A DNA stretch of 64,000 nt from NCBI RefSeq assembly GCF_013409255.1, contig NZ_JACCAS010000001.1, positions 1,116,001 through 1,180,000 of the forward strand, read 5' to 3'. The notes under the pieces were generated by a model. The model was given only the letters and a program-made list of their open reading frames with translations. It did not search any database and had not been told where the DNA came from. Shown here piece by piece: positions 9,785 through 20,656 of this stretch. Position 1 is the stretch's first letter; every line of letters starts with the position of its first letter. Position numbers and translations under genes: made by a program. Origin of the DNA: Paraburkholderia bryophila. GTDB taxonomy: Bacteria > Pseudomonadota > Gammaproteobacteria > Burkholderiales > Burkholderiaceae.

Positions 9785-11347
9785 ATGGCTCAGGCTCAGG
9801 CGCAAGTCCCTCACCCGCCGCTCGAGGGCGCGCAACTGGTGATCGGCACCATCGCGGTGTCGCTTGCCGTGTTCATGAACGTGCTCGACACGTCCATCGC
9901 GAACGTGTCGATTCCATCCATTTCGGGCGACCTCGGCGTGTCGTCCGATCAGGGCACGTGGGTGATTACGTCGTTCGCGGTCGCCAACGCGATCTCCGTG
10001 CCGCTGACCGGCTGGCTCACCCAGCGGTTTGGCCAGGTGCGGCTGTTCATGGCGTCGATCATTCTGTTCGTGATCTCGTCGTGGATGTGCGGCCTGGCGC
10101 CGACGCTGCCGTTCCTGCTCGCCTCGCGCGTGCTGCAAGGTGCGGTGGCCGGTCCGATGATTCCGCTGTCGCAGACGCTGCTGCTCGCCAGCTATCCACG
10201 CGCCAAGGCGCCGATGGCCTTATCGATGTGGGCGATGACCACACTGATCGCGCCGGTGGCCGGGCCGATTCTCGGCGGCTGGATCTCGGACAACATTTCG
10301 TGGCCGTGGATTTTCTACGTCAACATTCCGGTCGGCGCGATTGCCGCCGGGGCAACGTGGATGATCTTCCGCAACCGCGATTCGGAGATCAGAAAAGCAC
10401 CGATCGACGGTGTCGGTCTCGGCTTGCTGATCCTCTGGGTCGGCTCGCTTCAAGTGATGCTGGACAAGGGCAAGGATCTCGACTGGTTCTCGTCGACGAC
10501 CGTCGTCGTGCTGGGGCTCACCGCGGTGATCTCGCTCGCGTTCTTTATCGTGTGGGAGTTGACGGCCGAGCATCCGGTGGTCGATCTTTCGCTGTTCAGC
10601 CGGCGCAATTTCACGAGCGGCACGATCGCGCTGTCGATCGGTTACGGGCTGTACTTCGGCAACCTCGTGTTGCTGCCGTTGTGGCTGCAAACCGATATCG
10701 GCTACACCGCCACCGAAGCCGGTCTCGTGATGGCGCCGGTCGGCGTGTTCGCGGTACTGCTGTCGCCGATTACCGGCAAGATACTGCCGCGTACCGATCC
10801 GCGGTATATCGCGACGCTGTCGTTCCTCGTGTTCGCGCTGTGTTTCTGGATGCGCTCGCGCTATACGACCGGCGTCGATACTTATTCGCTGCTGGTGCCT
10901 ACGTTGATTCAGGGGATCGGCATGGCGGGATTCTTCATTCCGCTGGTGTCGATCACGCTGTCGGGCTTGCCGGGCAACCGGATTCCGGCGGCGTCGGGCC
11001 TGTCGAATTTCGTGCGGATCATGTGCGGCGGTATCGGCACGTCGATCTTCCAGACCGCGTGGGATCACCGCACGATCATGCATCACGCGCAACTGGCCGA
11101 GCAGGCGAGCGCCTATAACCCGGTCTTCGATCAGTCGATCCGGCAGATGGGCGCGGCCGGTTTCAGTCAACCGCAAGCGTATGGTCTGTTCAATACGATG
11201 GCCACGCAGCAGGCCGCGCAGTTGGGTGTGAACGATCTGTTTTTCGTGTCGGCGGGCATTTTCGTCGCGCTGATCGCGCTGATCTGGATGGCGCGGCCGG
11301 AACGTGCGGGTGGCGATGCCGGTGCGGCGGCTGCGGCGGCGCACTGA
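9785..11347 (+). CDS. emrB: MFS drug:H+ antiporter, DHA2 family (EmrB/QacA type)
   Basis: Inner-membrane proton antiporter with about 14 predicted transmembrane helices over 520 aa, the normal DHA2 size. TM1 has FMNVLDTSIANVSIPSISG, with the Asp of motif D1. Motif A-like GWLTQRFGQVRLF lies in the first loop, and the antiporter motif C region ASRVLQGAVAGPMIPLSQ follows. It ends in an Ala-rich tail. It follows the adaptor gene by 31 bp and closes the operon before a strong bidirectional terminator. Together with the two preceding genes it should export amphipathic toxic compounds under MarR control. Confidence 0.93.
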   Translation: MAQAQAQVPHPPLEGAQLVIGTIAVSLAVFMNVLDTSIANVSIPSISGDLGVSSDQGTWVITSFAVANAISVPLTGWLTQRFGQVRLFMASIILFVISSWMCGLAPTLPFLLASRVLQGAVAGPMIPLSQTLLLASYPRAKAPMALSMWAMTTLIAPVAGPILGGWISDNISWPWIFYVNIPVGAIAAGATWMIFRNRDSEIRKAPIDGVGLGLLILWVGSLQVMLDKGKDLDWFSSTTVVVLGLTAVISLAFFIVWELTAEHPVVDLSLFSRRNFTSGTIALSIGYGLYFGNLVLLPLWLQTDIGYTATEAGLVMAPVGVFAVLLSPITGKILPRTDPRYIATLSFLVFALCFWMRSRYTTGVDTYSLLVPTLIQGIGMAGFFIPLVSITLSGLPGNRIPAASGLSNFVRIMCGGIGTSIFQTAWDHRTIMHHAQLAEQASAYNPVFDQSIRQMGAAGFSQPQAYGLFNTMATQQAAQLGVNDLFFVSAGIFVALIALIWMARPERAGGDAGAAAAAAH

Positions 11348-11393
11348 GATTCAGTTTGGTTGCTGCGCTGTAGAGACGATGGAATGCGATGTG

Positions 11394-11434
11394 AAAAAAA
11401 GGCGGGATCGCTTGGTAGCGATCCCGCCTTTTTA
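11394..11434. terminator. Bidirectional terminator between emrB and truB
   Basis: A 13-bp stem (GGCGGGATCGCTT-type arm and its complement AGCGATCCCGCC) is flanked by a run of A on the left and a run of T on the right. It can terminate both the rightward efflux operon and the leftward rimP-truB operon, whose ends converge here. Confidence 0.88.
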
Positions 11435-11475
11435 TTTGTGGCGGGTATGTCTGGTTGCTGGGTTCAGCGAGCTGC

Positions 11476-12411
11476 TTAACTCTCCGCGGTGACCACCAAA
11501 CGTTCGGGCGCCAGCACACCCTCACCCGGCTTCGCGACGCCAAGCAGCCGACCTTCCGCGGCATATACTCTGACGCGCGGTGCATTCGCTGCTTCGCTGC
11601 TAATACTCAACTCGGACAGCTTCAGACGCTGACCGTGCAGAAAGCGGCGCGTCGCGTCTTCATTCAACTCGACGGACGGGAACGTCGACAACAACGCATC
11701 CACCGGTTGCAGCCACGTATCACGCTCGGCTTCCGTGGCGTCGGACAACGCGTCGAGCGTCACCGAATTCTCCAGCGTCAGCGCGCCCACACCCGTACGC
11801 CGCAACGCGACCAGATGCGCGCCGCAACCCAACGCTTCGCCGATATCTTCAGCCAGCGTGCGCACGTACGTCCCCTTGGTGCAGGTCACCCGAAACGTCA
11901 CGTCAGGCAACGCGCACGCGAGCAGGTCGAGCTTGAGGATCGTCACCTGGCGCCCTTCCCGCTCGACCGTCTGGCCGGCGCGCGCGTATTCGTACAACGG
12001 TTTGCCGTCGCGCTTGAGCGCCGAATACATCGGCGGAACCTGGGTGATCTCGCCGAGAAAACGGCTCATGGCCGCCTGAACCGCGGCCTCGTCGCACCTC
12101 ACGGGGCGCGTGTCGATCGCTTCGCCTTCGGCGTCGCCGGTGGTCGTGCGAATGCCGAGGCGCATCGTGGCCTCGTAGGTCTTGTCGGCTTCGAGCAGGT
12201 CCTGCGAAAACTTGGTGGCTTCGCCGAAACACAGCGGCAGCAAACCAGTGGCGAGCGGATCGAGCGTGCCGGTATGGCCCGCCTTTTTCGCCAGATAGAG
12301 ACGCTTCGCGCGAATCAGCGCGTCGTTGCTCGACAGGCCGAGCGGCTTGTCGAGCAGCAGCACGCCATCGAGCGCGCGACGCGGCACGCGGGGACGTTGA
12401 GGAGCGGTCAT
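11476..12411 (-). CDS. truB: tRNA pseudouridine(55) synthase
   Basis: TruB isomerises U55 in the T-loop of nearly all tRNAs and also acts as a tRNA folding chaperone. It has 311 aa. The N-terminus has GVLLLDKPLGLSSNDAL. The catalytic aspartate lies in GHTGTLDPLATGLLPL near residue 51, and KTYEATMRLG follows. The C-terminal PUA-like region ends in RVYAAEGRLLGVAKPG. It is the last gene of the rimP-nusA-infB-rbfA-truB operon, 110 bp after rbfA, and ends at a bidirectional terminator. Confidence 0.97.
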   Translation of the reverse strand: MTAPQRPRVPRRALDGVLLLDKPLGLSSNDALIRAKRLYLAKKAGHTGTLDPLATGLLPLCFGEATKFSQDLLEADKTYEATMRLGIRTTTGDAEGEAIDTRPVRCDEAAVQAAMSRFLGEITQVPPMYSALKRDGKPLYEYARAGQTVEREGRQVTILKLDLLACALPDVTFRVTCTKGTYVRTLAEDIGEALGCGAHLVALRRTGVGALTLENSVTLDALSDATEAERDTWLQPVDALLSTFPSVELNEDATRRFLHGQRLKLSELSISSEAANAPRVRVYAAEGRLLGVAKPGEGVLAPERLVVTAES

Positions 12412-12521
12412 GTCAGAAAGACAGAGTCTTCGATGGATACGGAAAACGGCGCTGGGTGCGGTGTGGGTTGGTGCTTTCGGCTTGGTGCCGTAAGCAACCT
12501 ACGCCGCCGCTCACAGCGCAC

Positions 12522-12887
12522 TCAGTCTTCTTTCGCGCGACTAGCGTTGGCTTCGTCGATCAGCTTCGACATCTCGACAGCCCGCTCGATCGTCTGGTCG
12601 TAGTGGAAATGCAGCGTCGGCACGGTATGGATATGCAGAAGTTTGAACAGCTGATTGTGCAGATGACCGGCCGCATGCGTCAGCGCTTCGAGCGTCTGTC
12701 GCGGGTCGCCCGTCAGCGTCGTGAAATAGATTTTGGCGTGCGCGTAATCCGGCGTCAGTTCGACACTTTGAATCGTGACGATACCGATACGCGGATCTTT
12801 GACCTCGCGCAGCAGCACGGACAGATCGCGCTGGATCTGATCGGCGATCTGCACGTTGCGATTGGGAGAAGTACGTTTTTTAGGCAT
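12522..12887 (-). CDS. rbfA: 30S ribosome-binding factor A
   Basis: KH-fold protein that binds the 5' end helix of 16S rRNA and is needed for late 30S maturation and cold growth. It has 121 aa. It shows the family start [17 protein letters not shown], the motif [28 protein letters not shown] and a C-terminal [18 protein letters not shown] helix. It follows infB on the same strand, but a 16-bp hairpin with a T-rich tail lies between them, so rbfA-truB may be partly uncoupled from infB. Confidence 0.96.
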   Translation of the reverse strand: MPKKRTSPNRNVQIADQIQRDLSVLLREVKDPRIGIVTIQSVELTPDYAHAKIYFTTLTGDPRQTLEALTHAAGHLHNQLFKLLHIHTVPTLHFHYDQTIERAVEMSKLIDEANASRAKED

Positions 12888-13026
12888 GGTGTTATGTGAT
12901 CCGCTTGGGCGGATGCAAAAAAGTGGGTTCGCGCAGCTGCGGCCTGCCGATGGTTCGTGGAGCGACGCTTGAGCGGCTCCATGCTATCTACAACAGGTCA
13001 GACCGCCTGCGCGAAACGGCGGGCCC

Positions 13027-13070
13027 AAAAACAACGGGCGGAGCGGGCGTTAAAGCCCGCTCCGCCCGTT
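13027..13070 (-). terminator. Strong hairpin / internal terminator between infB and rbfA
   Basis: A perfect 16-bp inverted repeat (AACGGGCGGAGCGGGC, 13033-13048, with its complement at 13055-13070) and a six-base loop begins about 20 bases after the infB stop. On the minus strand it is followed by TGTTTTTGGG. Such a stem inside the operon should terminate or trim part of the transcript, lowering rbfA-truB relative to infB. Confidence 0.72.
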
Positions 13071-13087
13071 GAGCCGTGCCGCGTGAA

Positions 13088-16060
13088 TTACAGCGTACGC
13101 GCGACTTCGGTGATCTCGAAGACTTCGAACTGATCGCCTTCGACGATATCGTTGAAGTTCTTGATCGACATACCGCACTCGAAGCCCTGACGGACTTCCT
13201 TGACGTCGTCCTTGAAGCGCTTGAGCGAGTCGAGTTCACCCGTGAAGATGACGACGTTGTTGCGCAGCACGCGCACCGACGACGAGCGCTTGACGAAACC
13301 GTCCGTGACCATACAGCCTGCCACTGCGCCGATCTTCGGTACCTTGAAGACCTGACGCACTTCGACCGTACCGGTAATGATTTCGCGCTTCTCCGGCGCC
13401 AGCATGCCCGACATCGCGGCCTTCACGTCATCTACTGCGTCATAGATGATGTTGTAGTAGCGAATATCGACACCGTTGGATTCCGCCAGCTTGCGAGCCT
13501 GCGCATCCGCACGGGTGTTGAAGCCGATGATGACCGCCTTCGATGCCGTTGCCAGATTGACGTCGGACTCGCTGATACCACCCACGGCGCCGTGCACGAT
13601 CTGTACGCGCACTTCGTCCGTCGACAGTTTGAGCAGCGACTGCACCAACGCTTCCTGCGAACCTTGCACGTCGGCCTTGACGATGAGCGGCATGTACGCC
13701 ACTTCGCCTTCGGTCATCTGTTCCAGCATGTTCTCGAGCTTCGCGGCCTGTTGCTTGGCCAGCTTGACATCGCGGAACTTGCCTTGACGGAACAGCGCGA
13801 CTTCACGTGCCTTGCGGTCGTCCGGCATGACGATGACTTCTTCGCCAGCTTGCGGGACTTCCGACAGACCCTGAATTTCGACCGGGATCGACGGACCCGC
13901 CGACTTGGTCGGCTTGCCGGTTTCGTCGAGCATGGCTCGCACACGACCGTAAGCGCTACCTGCCAGCACCACATCGCCGCGGTTCAGCGTACCCGACTGG
14001 ACCAGGATCGTTGCAACCGGACCCTTACCCTTGTCGAGCTTCGCTTCGATGACGAGGCCCTTGGCCGGTGCTTCGACCGGTGCTGTCAGTTCCAGCACTT
14101 CGGCTTGCAGCAGCACTTGTTCGAGCAGATCGTCGATGCCCGCGCCGGTCTTGGCCGACACCGGCACGAACGGCGATTCGCCACCGTACTCTTCCGGCAC
14201 GACGCCTTCAGCGACGAGTTCCTGCTTCACGCGTTCCAGATTCGCATCCGGCTTGTCGATCTTGTTGATCGCGACGACGAGCGGCACGCCGCCTGCCTTC
14301 GCGTGAGCGATCGCTTCCTTCGTTTGCGGCATCACGCCGTCGTCGGCTGCGACCACCAGAATCACGATGTCGGTTGCCTTCGCACCGCGGGCACGCATGG
14401 CCGTGAAGGCCTCGTGACCCGGCGTGTCGAGGAACGTGATCACGCCGCGCGGCGTTTCCACGTGGTACGCGCCGATGTGCTGCGTAATCCCGCCCGCTTC
14501 ACCCGCTGCAACCTTCGCGCGGCGGATGTAGTCGAGCAGCGAGGTCTTGCCGTGGTCGACGTGACCCATGACCGTGACGACCGGCGGACGCGGCAATGCT
14601 TCCGCATCCGAAATTTCGCCTTCGACCAGCATGGCTTCCGGATCGTCCAGCTTGGCCGCAACCGCGTGGTGACCCAGTTCCTCGACGATGATCATCGCCG
14701 TTTCCTGGTCCAGCATCTGGTTGATCGTGACCATCTGGCCGAGCTTCATCATCGACTTGATGACTTCCGACGCCTTCACCGCCATCTTGTGCGCCAAGTC
14801 GGCCACCGTGATGGTTTCCGGCACGTGCACTTCACGCACGATCGGTTCGGTCGGCGCCTGGAACGTGGTGTTCTGGTCCTGATGCTTGCCGCGACCCTTC
14901 GGGCCACCGCGCCAGCCGCGATCGACACCGCCGCTCGTATCGCCGCGCGTCTTGATACCGCGGCGCTTGGCTGCGTCGTCCTGCCAGCCGCCCTTACCGC
15001 CGCCCGGCTTCTTCTTGTCGCCGGCAGCCGGCGTGGTCGTAGCAGCCGGAGCCGCAGCAGCCGGCTTCTTGGCAGCCGGACGTGCCGGCGCTTCACCCGC
15101 CGGACGCGCCGGCTTGTGCAGCGTGCCCTTGGCTTCCGCGGCCTTGACCGGCTCAGCGGGCTTCGGTGCCGGTTCCGGCGCCTTGACCTGCGCCTTGCGC
15201 GGCGTGTTCATCATTTCGCGAATCGCACGTGCTTCGGCTTCTGCCGCGGCACGGCGCTTGGCGATTTCTTCCTGCTCGGCGCGCGCTTTCTCGGCGGCCT
15301 GACGCGCTGCGTCTTCGGCCTTCTTCGCGGCTTCGCGTTGCGCTGCGCGTTCTGCCGCGGCGCGTTCGTCGTCCTGCTCGCTTTCCTTCGCGACCACCGG
15401 CTCGGCTGCCTTGGCAGCGACCGGCTCGGCCTTGGCCGTCACCGGCTGCGCAGCTTGCGTTGCCGGCTGCTGAGTCTTCTCGCGGGCTGCCGCCTCGGCC
15501 GCAGCCGCTGCGCGCTTCTTCGCCGCGTCTTCTTCCGCACGGCGGCGCTCGGCTTCTGCAGCCTGCTCACGCGCCTGACGTTCGGCTTCTTCGCGTTCGA
15601 GTTGTTCCTGACGCGCCTTCAGCTCCTGAGCCTGCTTTTCAAGCAGCTCAGCTTCGTGACGAGCTTCCTCTTCACGACGCTGCAGTTCGAGATCGTCAAC
15701 TTCGACCTCGACATCTTCGGCCACATGATTCGATGCATCCCCGCCTTCACCGGCGGCTTCGTCGCGGCGGACGAAAGTGCGCTTCTTACGCACCTCGACC
15801 TGAATGGTGCGAGCTTTGCCCGTCGCATCGGACTGCTTGATCTCCGACGTATGCCGTTTCGTCAGCGTGATCTTGCGCTTGTCTGCATCAGTCGAGCCGT
15901 GAGACTTGCGCAAGTGGTCGAGCAGACGCGCTTTGTCCGTTTCGGACAAAGAGTCGGCTTCGCTCGCCTTGGTGACGCCAGCCGCCTGCAGCTGCTCAAG
16001 CAGCACGCCTGCAGGCATTTTCAGTTCCGCGGCAAATTGGGCTACGTTGTTACTCGCCAT
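13088..16060 (-). CDS. infB: Translation initiation factor IF-2
   Basis: GTPase that places fMet-tRNA on the 30S subunit and promotes subunit joining. It has 990 aa, long as is usual in Burkholderiaceae. It begins with the IF2-N domain ([19 protein letters not shown]). A very long charged Ala/Glu/Arg/Lys linker (about 100-380) follows, partly coiled coil. The G-domain starts near residue 500: G1 [15 protein letters not shown]3 [16 protein letters not shown]4 NKIDKPDA. The C-terminal fMet-tRNA-binding part ends in [17 protein letters not shown]. It lies between nusA and rbfA. The linker DNA is repetitive and produces long spurious frames on the other strand. Confidence 0.97.
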   Translation of the reverse strand: MASNNVAQFAAELKMPAGVLLEQLQAAGVTKASEADSLSETDKARLLDHLRKSHGSTDADKRKITLTKRHTSEIKQSDATGKARTIQVEVRKKRTFVRRDEAAGEGGDASNHVAEDVEVEVDDLELQRREEEARHEAELLEKQAQELKARQEQLEREEAERQAREQAAEAERRRAEEDAAKKRAAAAAEAAAREKTQQPATQAAQPVTAKAEPVAAKAAEPVVAKESEQDDERAAAERAAQREAAKKAEDAARQAAEKARAEQEEIAKRRAAAEAEARAIREMMNTPRKAQVKAPEPAPKPAEPVKAAEAKGTLHKPARPAGEAPARPAAKKPAAAAPAATTTPAAGDKKKPGGGKGGWQDDAAKRRGIKTRGDTSGGVDRGWRGGPKGRGKHQDQNTTFQAPTEPIVREVHVPETITVADLAHKMAVKASEVIKSMMKLGQMVTINQMLDQETAMIIVEELGHHAVAAKLDDPEAMLVEGEISDAEALPRPPVVTVMGHVDHGKTSLLDYIRRAKVAAGEAGGITQHIGAYHVETPRGVITFLDTPGHEAFTAMRARGAKATDIVILVVAADDGVMPQTKEAIAHAKAGGVPLVVAINKIDKPDANLERVKQELVAEGVVPEEYGGESPFVPVSAKTGAGIDDLLEQVLLQAEVLELTAPVEAPAKGLVIEAKLDKGKGPVATILVQSGTLNRGDVVLAGSAYGRVRAMLDETGKPTKSAGPSIPVEIQGLSEVPQAGEEVIVMPDDRKAREVALFRQGKFRDVKLAKQQAAKLENMLEQMTEGEVAYMPLIVKADVQGSQEALVQSLLKLSTDEVRVQIVHGAVGGISESDVNLATASKAVIIGFNTRADAQARKLAESNGVDIRYYNIIYDAVDDVKAAMSGMLAPEKREIITGTVEVRQVFKVPKIGAVAGCMVTDGFVKRSSSVRVLRNNVVIFTGELDSLKRFKDDVKEVRQGFECGMSIKNFNDIVEGDQFEVFEITEVARTL

Positions 16061-16154
16061 TCATTCCTCTTAATGCAAGGACCGATTCCTTGCGGTTAGC
16101 ATCGGGTCATGCGGCCTGACGGCCGCGTTCAATTTAGTGCGCCATGGTCATTTC

Positions 16155-17630
16155 TCACTGGAACCAGTGTTCACGTGCTTTCATGATCAACGCCTTAGCG
16201 GCATCCTCTTCCATCCCAGTCATCTCGACCAGTTCATCCACAGCCAGTTCGGCGAGTTCGTCGCGCGTCTGGATCTGGTGTTCAGCCAGCTTCGCGAGCA
16301 GGTCGGCGTCCATGCCGTCCAGGCTCTTCAGGTCGAGCGCTACATTTTCGACCTTTTCTTCATTCGCGATAGCCTGCGTCAGCAACGCGTCGCGCGAGCG
16401 GTTACGCAGTTCGTGAACGGTGTCTTCGTCGAATGCTTCGATTTCAAGCATTTCGTTGAGCGGCACGTAGGCAATCTCTTCGAGGCTCGTGAAGCCTTCG
16501 TCGATCAGGATGTCGGCCACTTCTTCGTCGACATCAAGACGCGCCATGAACAGGTCACGCAATACGCCGCGCTCCTGATTCTGCTTCTGCGCAGATTCGT
16601 CCGGCGTCATGATGTTGATCTGCCAGCCGGTGAGTTCGCTAGCAAGACGCACGTTCTGGCCGCTGCGGCCGATCGCGACCGCCAGTTCGTTTTCGTCTAC
16701 GACGACGTCCATCGAATGCTTTTCTTCATCGACGACGATCGACTGGACGGCTGCCGGCGCGAGGGCGCCGATCACAAACTGGGCGGGATCTTCCGACCAT
16801 AGCACGATGTCGACGTTTTCGCCACCGAGCTCGTTACGGACAGCCTGCACGCGCGAACCGCGAATACCGACGCACGTGCCGATCGGATCGATGCGCTTGT
16901 CGTACGCGACCACGCCGATCTTGGCGCGCACGCCCGGATCGCGGGCAGCCGCCTTGATTTCCAGAAGGCCCTGTTCGATTTCCGGCACTTCCATTTCGAA
17001 CAGCTTCATCAGGAATTCGGGCGCCGTACGCGACAGTTCGATCTGCGGACCGCGCGCGGTGCGATCGACCTTCGCGATGTAGGCGCGCACGCGGTCTCCC
17101 ACGCGCAGGTTTTCCTTCGGAATCAGCTGGTCGCGGCGCAGCAGCGCTTCGACACGGCCGGTTTCGACGATGAAGTTGCCCTTGTCGAGACGCTTCACCG
17201 AGCCGGTCATGATGTGCTCGCCGCGCTCGAGGAAGTCGTTCAGGATCTGCTCGCGTTCAGCGTCGCGCACCTTCTGCAGGATCACCTGCTTGGCGGCCTG
17301 CGCGCCGATACGACCGAATTCGATCGACGGCACCGGTTCTTCGATATATTCGTCGAGCTGAATTTCGGGTTGCTGTTCGCGTGCTTCGAACAACAGGATT
17401 TCCTGATCCGGTTCCTGCAAACCGGCTTCGTCCGGCACGACCTTCCAACGGCGAAACGTTTCGTGTTCGCCGCTTTCACGGTCGATCTGGACGCGGATAT
17501 CCGCATCTTCTTCGAAGAGTTTCTTGGAGGCCGAAGCGAGAGCCGCTTCAAGCGCGGCATATACCACGTCTTTGTCGACGTTCTTCTCGCGTGCCAGCGC
17601 ATCCACCAGCATCAACACTTCGCGACTCAT
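16155..17630 (-). CDS. nusA: Transcription termination/antitermination factor NusA
   Basis: RNA-polymerase-bound factor for pausing, termination and rRNA antitermination. It has 491 aa. It shows the N-terminal polymerase-binding domain ([21 protein letters not shown]), an S1 domain ([18 protein letters not shown] type), two KH domains ([37 protein letters not shown]) and two C-terminal acidic repeats (about 350-490). The ATG overlaps the rimP stop (ATGA), which shows translational coupling. It sits between rimP and infB in the standard order. Confidence 0.97.
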   Translation of the reverse strand: MSREVLMLVDALAREKNVDKDVVYAALEAALASASKKLFEEDADIRVQIDRESGEHETFRRWKVVPDEAGLQEPDQEILLFEAREQQPEIQLDEYIEEPVPSIEFGRIGAQAAKQVILQKVRDAEREQILNDFLERGEHIMTGSVKRLDKGNFIVETGRVEALLRRDQLIPKENLRVGDRVRAYIAKVDRTARGPQIELSRTAPEFLMKLFEMEVPEIEQGLLEIKAAARDPGVRAKIGVVAYDKRIDPIGTCVGIRGSRVQAVRNELGGENVDIVLWSEDPAQFVIGALAPAAVQSIVVDEEKHSMDVVVDENELAVAIGRSGQNVRLASELTGWQINIMTPDESAQKQNQERGVLRDLFMARLDVDEEVADILIDEGFTSLEEIAYVPLNEMLEIEAFDEDTVHELRNRSRDALLTQAIANEEKVENVALDLKSLDGMDADLLAKLAEHQIQTRDELAELAVDELVEMTGMEEDAAKALIMKAREHWFQ

Positions 17631-18085
17631 TGTTTGCGGCTCCTAAAGTCAACTTTCGGAACGAGGCGTGCTTTGTCCATGTCCGCGAGCGTGAAATCGA
17701 GCATCGCGGCGCCTTCCTTCCCTTCAAATTCCAGACCGATCGTTTCGCCTTGCGGAGCATGCAGGATGCCCCGGTACGATTTCCGTCCGTCCAATGGCTT
17801 TTTCAATGTGATTACCACTTCGCTGCCTGCGAAGCGTTCGAAATCCGCCAGTTTCTTAAGCGGGCGATCGAGACCCGGCGACGACACTTCAAGCCGCTCG
17901 TAATCGATATTTTCGACCGTCAGAACGTGCTGGAGCTGACGCGTGACTTTCTCGCAGTCTTCAATCCCGATGCCGGCCGGCTGGTCGATATAGATACACA
18001 ACATGCCGCGCCCGGTGCGCTCGAGATCGACGAGCTCGTAGCCGAGTCCCACGACCGTGGTTTCAATCAGTTCCGTCAGTTGCAC
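17627..18085 (-). CDS. rimP: Ribosome maturation factor RimP
   Basis: Small 30S assembly factor of 152 aa (family 150-170). The N-terminal domain has [18 protein letters not shown] and [22 protein letters not shown]; then [12 protein letters not shown], the strongest RimP signature; then an SH3-like C-terminal domain. It is the first gene of the operon and overlaps nusA by 4 bp. Upstream lie a sigma-70-like promoter and a short leader ending in an intrinsic terminator (18212-18236), so expression is probably set by attenuation. Confidence 0.96.
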   Translation of the reverse strand: MQLTELIETTVVGLGYELVDLERTGRGMLCIYIDQPAGIGIEDCEKVTRQLQHVLTVENIDYERLEVSSPGLDRPLKKLADFERFAGSEVVITLKKPLDGRKSYRGILHAPQGETIGLEFEGKEGAAMLDFTLADMDKARLVPKVDFRSRKQ

Positions 18086-18211
18086 AATGCCCTCTTAGAT
18101 GTTCGCGCAGCGAGCCTGCCGCTTGTTTTGCAAACAACCAATGCGGGCCGCGCGCCAAGCTGGCGCACGTTCGTGCTACCCGAGATGCCGAACCACGATG
18201 AACTGAGCGGC

Positions 18212-18236
18212 AAAAAAAAATGGGCTAAACGCCCAT
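18212..18236 (-). terminator. Intrinsic terminator in the rimP leader (attenuator)
   Basis: On the minus strand the stem ATGGGC / GCCCAT with loop GTTTA is followed by nine T residues. It lies about 60 bases downstream of a good promoter and 127 bases upstream of rimP. The rluB stop is 465 bases away on the far side of that promoter, so this terminator most plausibly ends a short leader transcript rather than rluB mRNA. Confidence 0.75.
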
Positions 18237-18300
18237 CATCTTATTACCGGTGGTCGCACCTGAGCCGCACATAAAAAGCCGCACGCCCAGCGACTTCGCG

Positions 18301-18329
18301 ATTGTAGCCATTTTTCAGGACAAACGCAA
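18301..18329 (-). promoter_or_regulatory. Putative promoter of the rimP leader
   Basis: On the minus strand, -35-like TTGCGT (18324-18329) and -10 TACAAT (18301-18306, 5 of 6 matches) are separated by exactly 17 bp. Transcription would begin near 18294 and meet the leader terminator about 60-80 bases later. Confidence 0.6.
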
Positions 18330-18700
18330 ACCGCAGAACGCCGTGTGAAGCGCATTTCCGCTTGATTTCATGGGAATCTTTCGGGGATATGACGGCATTG
18401 CGGGGCTTTTGCAAGGCGGCTTGTGCCGCGCCCCGCCCGCGCCGGACAGCAAGGGGAAAAGAAACCTGCCCCTACTTTTATCTGTAGCGCGGTTTTATGC
18501 GTTGCATGAAACCGGCGAAACGCGTCGAACGATTTTGACGGCAACGTCATGGCAATCGTTGAAGAACGATTAACGGCCGGCCGTTACAGATAGATTACCT
18601 GCGACCCAAGGGGCCCTGACGGTTGTTTAACGGGCACTCGAAGAACCTGACGACTCGCCTCCCGAGCCCGTTAATAACCGCTCAACCTCACAGAGGCCGC

Positions 18701-20593
18701 TTAACGCCCGCGTGTGCGGCCGCGCGGTGCGCCGCCGCTACGATTGGCGCCGCCGCCCGGGTTGGCGTTACCGCCGCCCGCGCGGTTACCGTTCCCGCCA
18801 CGGTTGGCGCCCGGCCCGCGACCGCCGCCGTTGCCAGGATTAGCGCCGCTGCCGCCGCTGCCGCCAGCGCGCTTGCCACCACCCCCCGCACGATTACCAT
18901 TGCCCGACGGTGCGCGATTGCCGTCGACCTCACGACCGCCACGCGGACCAGCCGCACCGCCGCCACTGCCCATCGGACCACTGAAGCCACCAGCGCTGCG
19001 GCCCGTGCCGCGATTGCCGTAGCCGCCACCGACACCACCACCGGCCCCGCCTGCACTGCCGCCGAAGCCGCCGCCCGCCGCACCGCGCCGGCCTTGACCG
19101 CGCGGCTGCTGCTGATCGAAACGGCCATGCGACATGAGCACGGGTTCACGGTTGATAAAGCCCATCGACGTTTGCATCGGATCCGGCTGTTTACGCTCCG
19201 GCGCTGAATTGCGGCTGCCGCGCTCTTCCGACGGCGCTTTCAGGCCAACCGACGCCATCAGCGCGCGCACCTGATTGTCTTCGAGTTCTTCCCAGCGGCC
19301 GCGTTTCAGGCCCTTCGGCAGCGAAATCGCGCCGTGACGCGTACGAATCAGGCGGCTGACCATCAATCCGGCCGCCTCGAACATGCGACGCACTTCGCGG
19401 TTACGCCCTTCGGCGAGCGCGACGTGATACCAATGATTGGTGCCTTCGCCGCCACCATCGCGGATGCGCAGGAAACTCGCCGGACCGTCCTCCAGCTCGA
19501 CGCCGTGCAGCAGCTTCTGACGCATGCCTTCGGCCAGTTCACCGACTACGCGCACCGCGTATTCACGTTCGACGCTATAGCGAGGATGCATGAAGCGGTT
19601 CGCCAGATCACCGGACGTGGTCAGCATCAGCAGACCTTCGGTATTGAAGTCGAGACGGCCAACCGCGAGCCACTTGGCGGTTTTCATCGGCGGCAGGCTG
19701 TCGAACACCGACGCACGGCCTTCCGGGTCGGCATGACTGACGATTTCGCCAGCCGGTTTGTGATACAGCAGCACGCGCGGCGGCTTGTTGGCCAGCTTGC
19801 GCTTGACCGGCTTACCGTTGATGCGGACCTGATCGGTCGGCATGATGCGCTGGCCGATGTGAGCCGGTTCGCCGTTCACCGACACCCGGCCGGCGACGAT
19901 CAGCTCTTCCATGTCTCGACGCGAGCCCATGCCGGCTTCGGCCAGCACCTTGTGCAGTTTGGGCGCGTCGTCGTCGGCCGCCAGCACGCGCTTGGGCGCG
20001 ACAGGCTTGCCACGGCGCACCATCGGCGCGGGTGCACCGCCGGTCGTGCCGTTATCCGCGTCGAAAGCCGGCGACGTGACGTACGAGAACAGATCGTCCT
20101 GACCGGCTTCCGGCGCTGCCGCCGCCGCTACCGGCGCCTCGGCGCCGCGGCGCCCCTGACGCTGACCACCTTCACGCGGTTGACGCTCACGCTGGCCTTC
20201 ACGAGGCGCGCCATCGCGCTGACCGCCTTCACGCTTCGCGCCGCCGGCCGCGTTGCGACGTGGCCCCTGACCCTTCGCGCCCGCATCCTTGCGCGGCATC
20301 CGCACTTGCGCAACGACTTCGCCATCCGGCGGCGCTTCGGTGACGACCGGCGCGCCTTGCGCGGGTGCGCCTTCGGCGCCCTTCGTCTTTGCTCCAGCCC
20401 GGCGGCGCGCAATCAGGCTGCGCGGGCCGCGGCGCAGGCCGCGGCGCGGACGGTCTTCGCCGTCTGCTTCCGCGGTCTGCGCAGGGCGTTCGCCCTCGGC
20501 AGCAGACGCTTGCTGGGTGCGCGTTTCGTCAGCGCGCGCCGACGGCACGGCGCGGTCGGATTCGGACGAATCGGTGTCGTGGGTATGTGTCAA
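18701..20593 (-). CDS. rluB: 23S rRNA pseudouridine synthase of the RluB/RsuA family with long tails
   Basis: RsuA-type pseudouridine synthase, by family the enzyme for U2605 of 23S rRNA. It has 630 aa, more than twice the minimal enzyme. A charged Ala/Arg/Gly-rich N-extension (about 1-205) leads to an S4 RNA-binding domain ([20 protein letters not shown]), then the catalytic domain with [13 protein letters not shown] (catalytic Asp near 313) and [14 protein letters not shown]. From about residue 475 a Gly/Asn/Arg tail runs to the end (repeats such as [13 protein letters not shown]). Such tails are common in Burkholderia RluB and probably bind RNA. It lies 63 bp downstream of scpB. Confidence 0.93.
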   Translation of the reverse strand: MTHTHDTDSSESDRAVPSARADETRTQQASAAEGERPAQTAEADGEDRPRRGLRRGPRSLIARRRAGAKTKGAEGAPAQGAPVVTEAPPDGEVVAQVRMPRKDAGAKGQGPRRNAAGGAKREGGQRDGAPREGQRERQPREGGQRQGRRGAEAPVAAAAAPEAGQDDLFSYVTSPAFDADNGTTGGAPAPMVRRGKPVAPKRVLAADDDAPKLHKVLAEAGMGSRRDMEELIVAGRVSVNGEPAHIGQRIMPTDQVRINGKPVKRKLANKPPRVLLYHKPAGEIVSHADPEGRASVFDSLPPMKTAKWLAVGRLDFNTEGLLMLTTSGDLANRFMHPRYSVEREYAVRVVGELAEGMRQKLLHGVELEDGPASFLRIRDGGGEGTNHWYHVALAEGRNREVRRMFEAAGLMVSRLIRTRHGAISLPKGLKRGRWEELEDNQVRALMASVGLKAPSEERGSRNSAPERKQPDPMQTSMGFINREPVLMSHGRFDQQQPRGQGRRGAAGGGFGGSAGGAGGGVGGGYGNRGTGRSAGGFSGPMGSGGGAAGPRGGREVDGNRAPSGNGNRAGGGGKRAGGSGGSGANPGNGGGRGPGANRGGNGNRAGGGNANPGGGANRSGGAPRGRTRGR

Positions 20594-20656
20594 AACAACC
20601 TCAAAATGTCAGGTCGCGCACGCCCATTGCGGGCGTGGCAAAAAAGTTCGGTTACG

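Larger units (their letters stand above)
18086..18700. other. rluB-rimP intergenic region
   Basis: This 615-bp gap holds the rimP leader promoter and terminator (listed separately). No tRNA is visible, unlike E. coli where metY precedes rimP. Short open frames on both strands lack good start contexts. A GGCCGGCC palindrome lies near 18575. The rest shows nothing I can name. Confidence 0.5.

Noticed and set aside
13076..16099. 1007-codon plus-strand frame over infB
   Set aside because: Antisense of the repetitive IF-2 gene; no ribosome-binding site or motifs.
18086..18700. tRNA or metY-like gene before rimP
   Set aside because: Searched for T-loop and acceptor stem patterns; none found on either strand.
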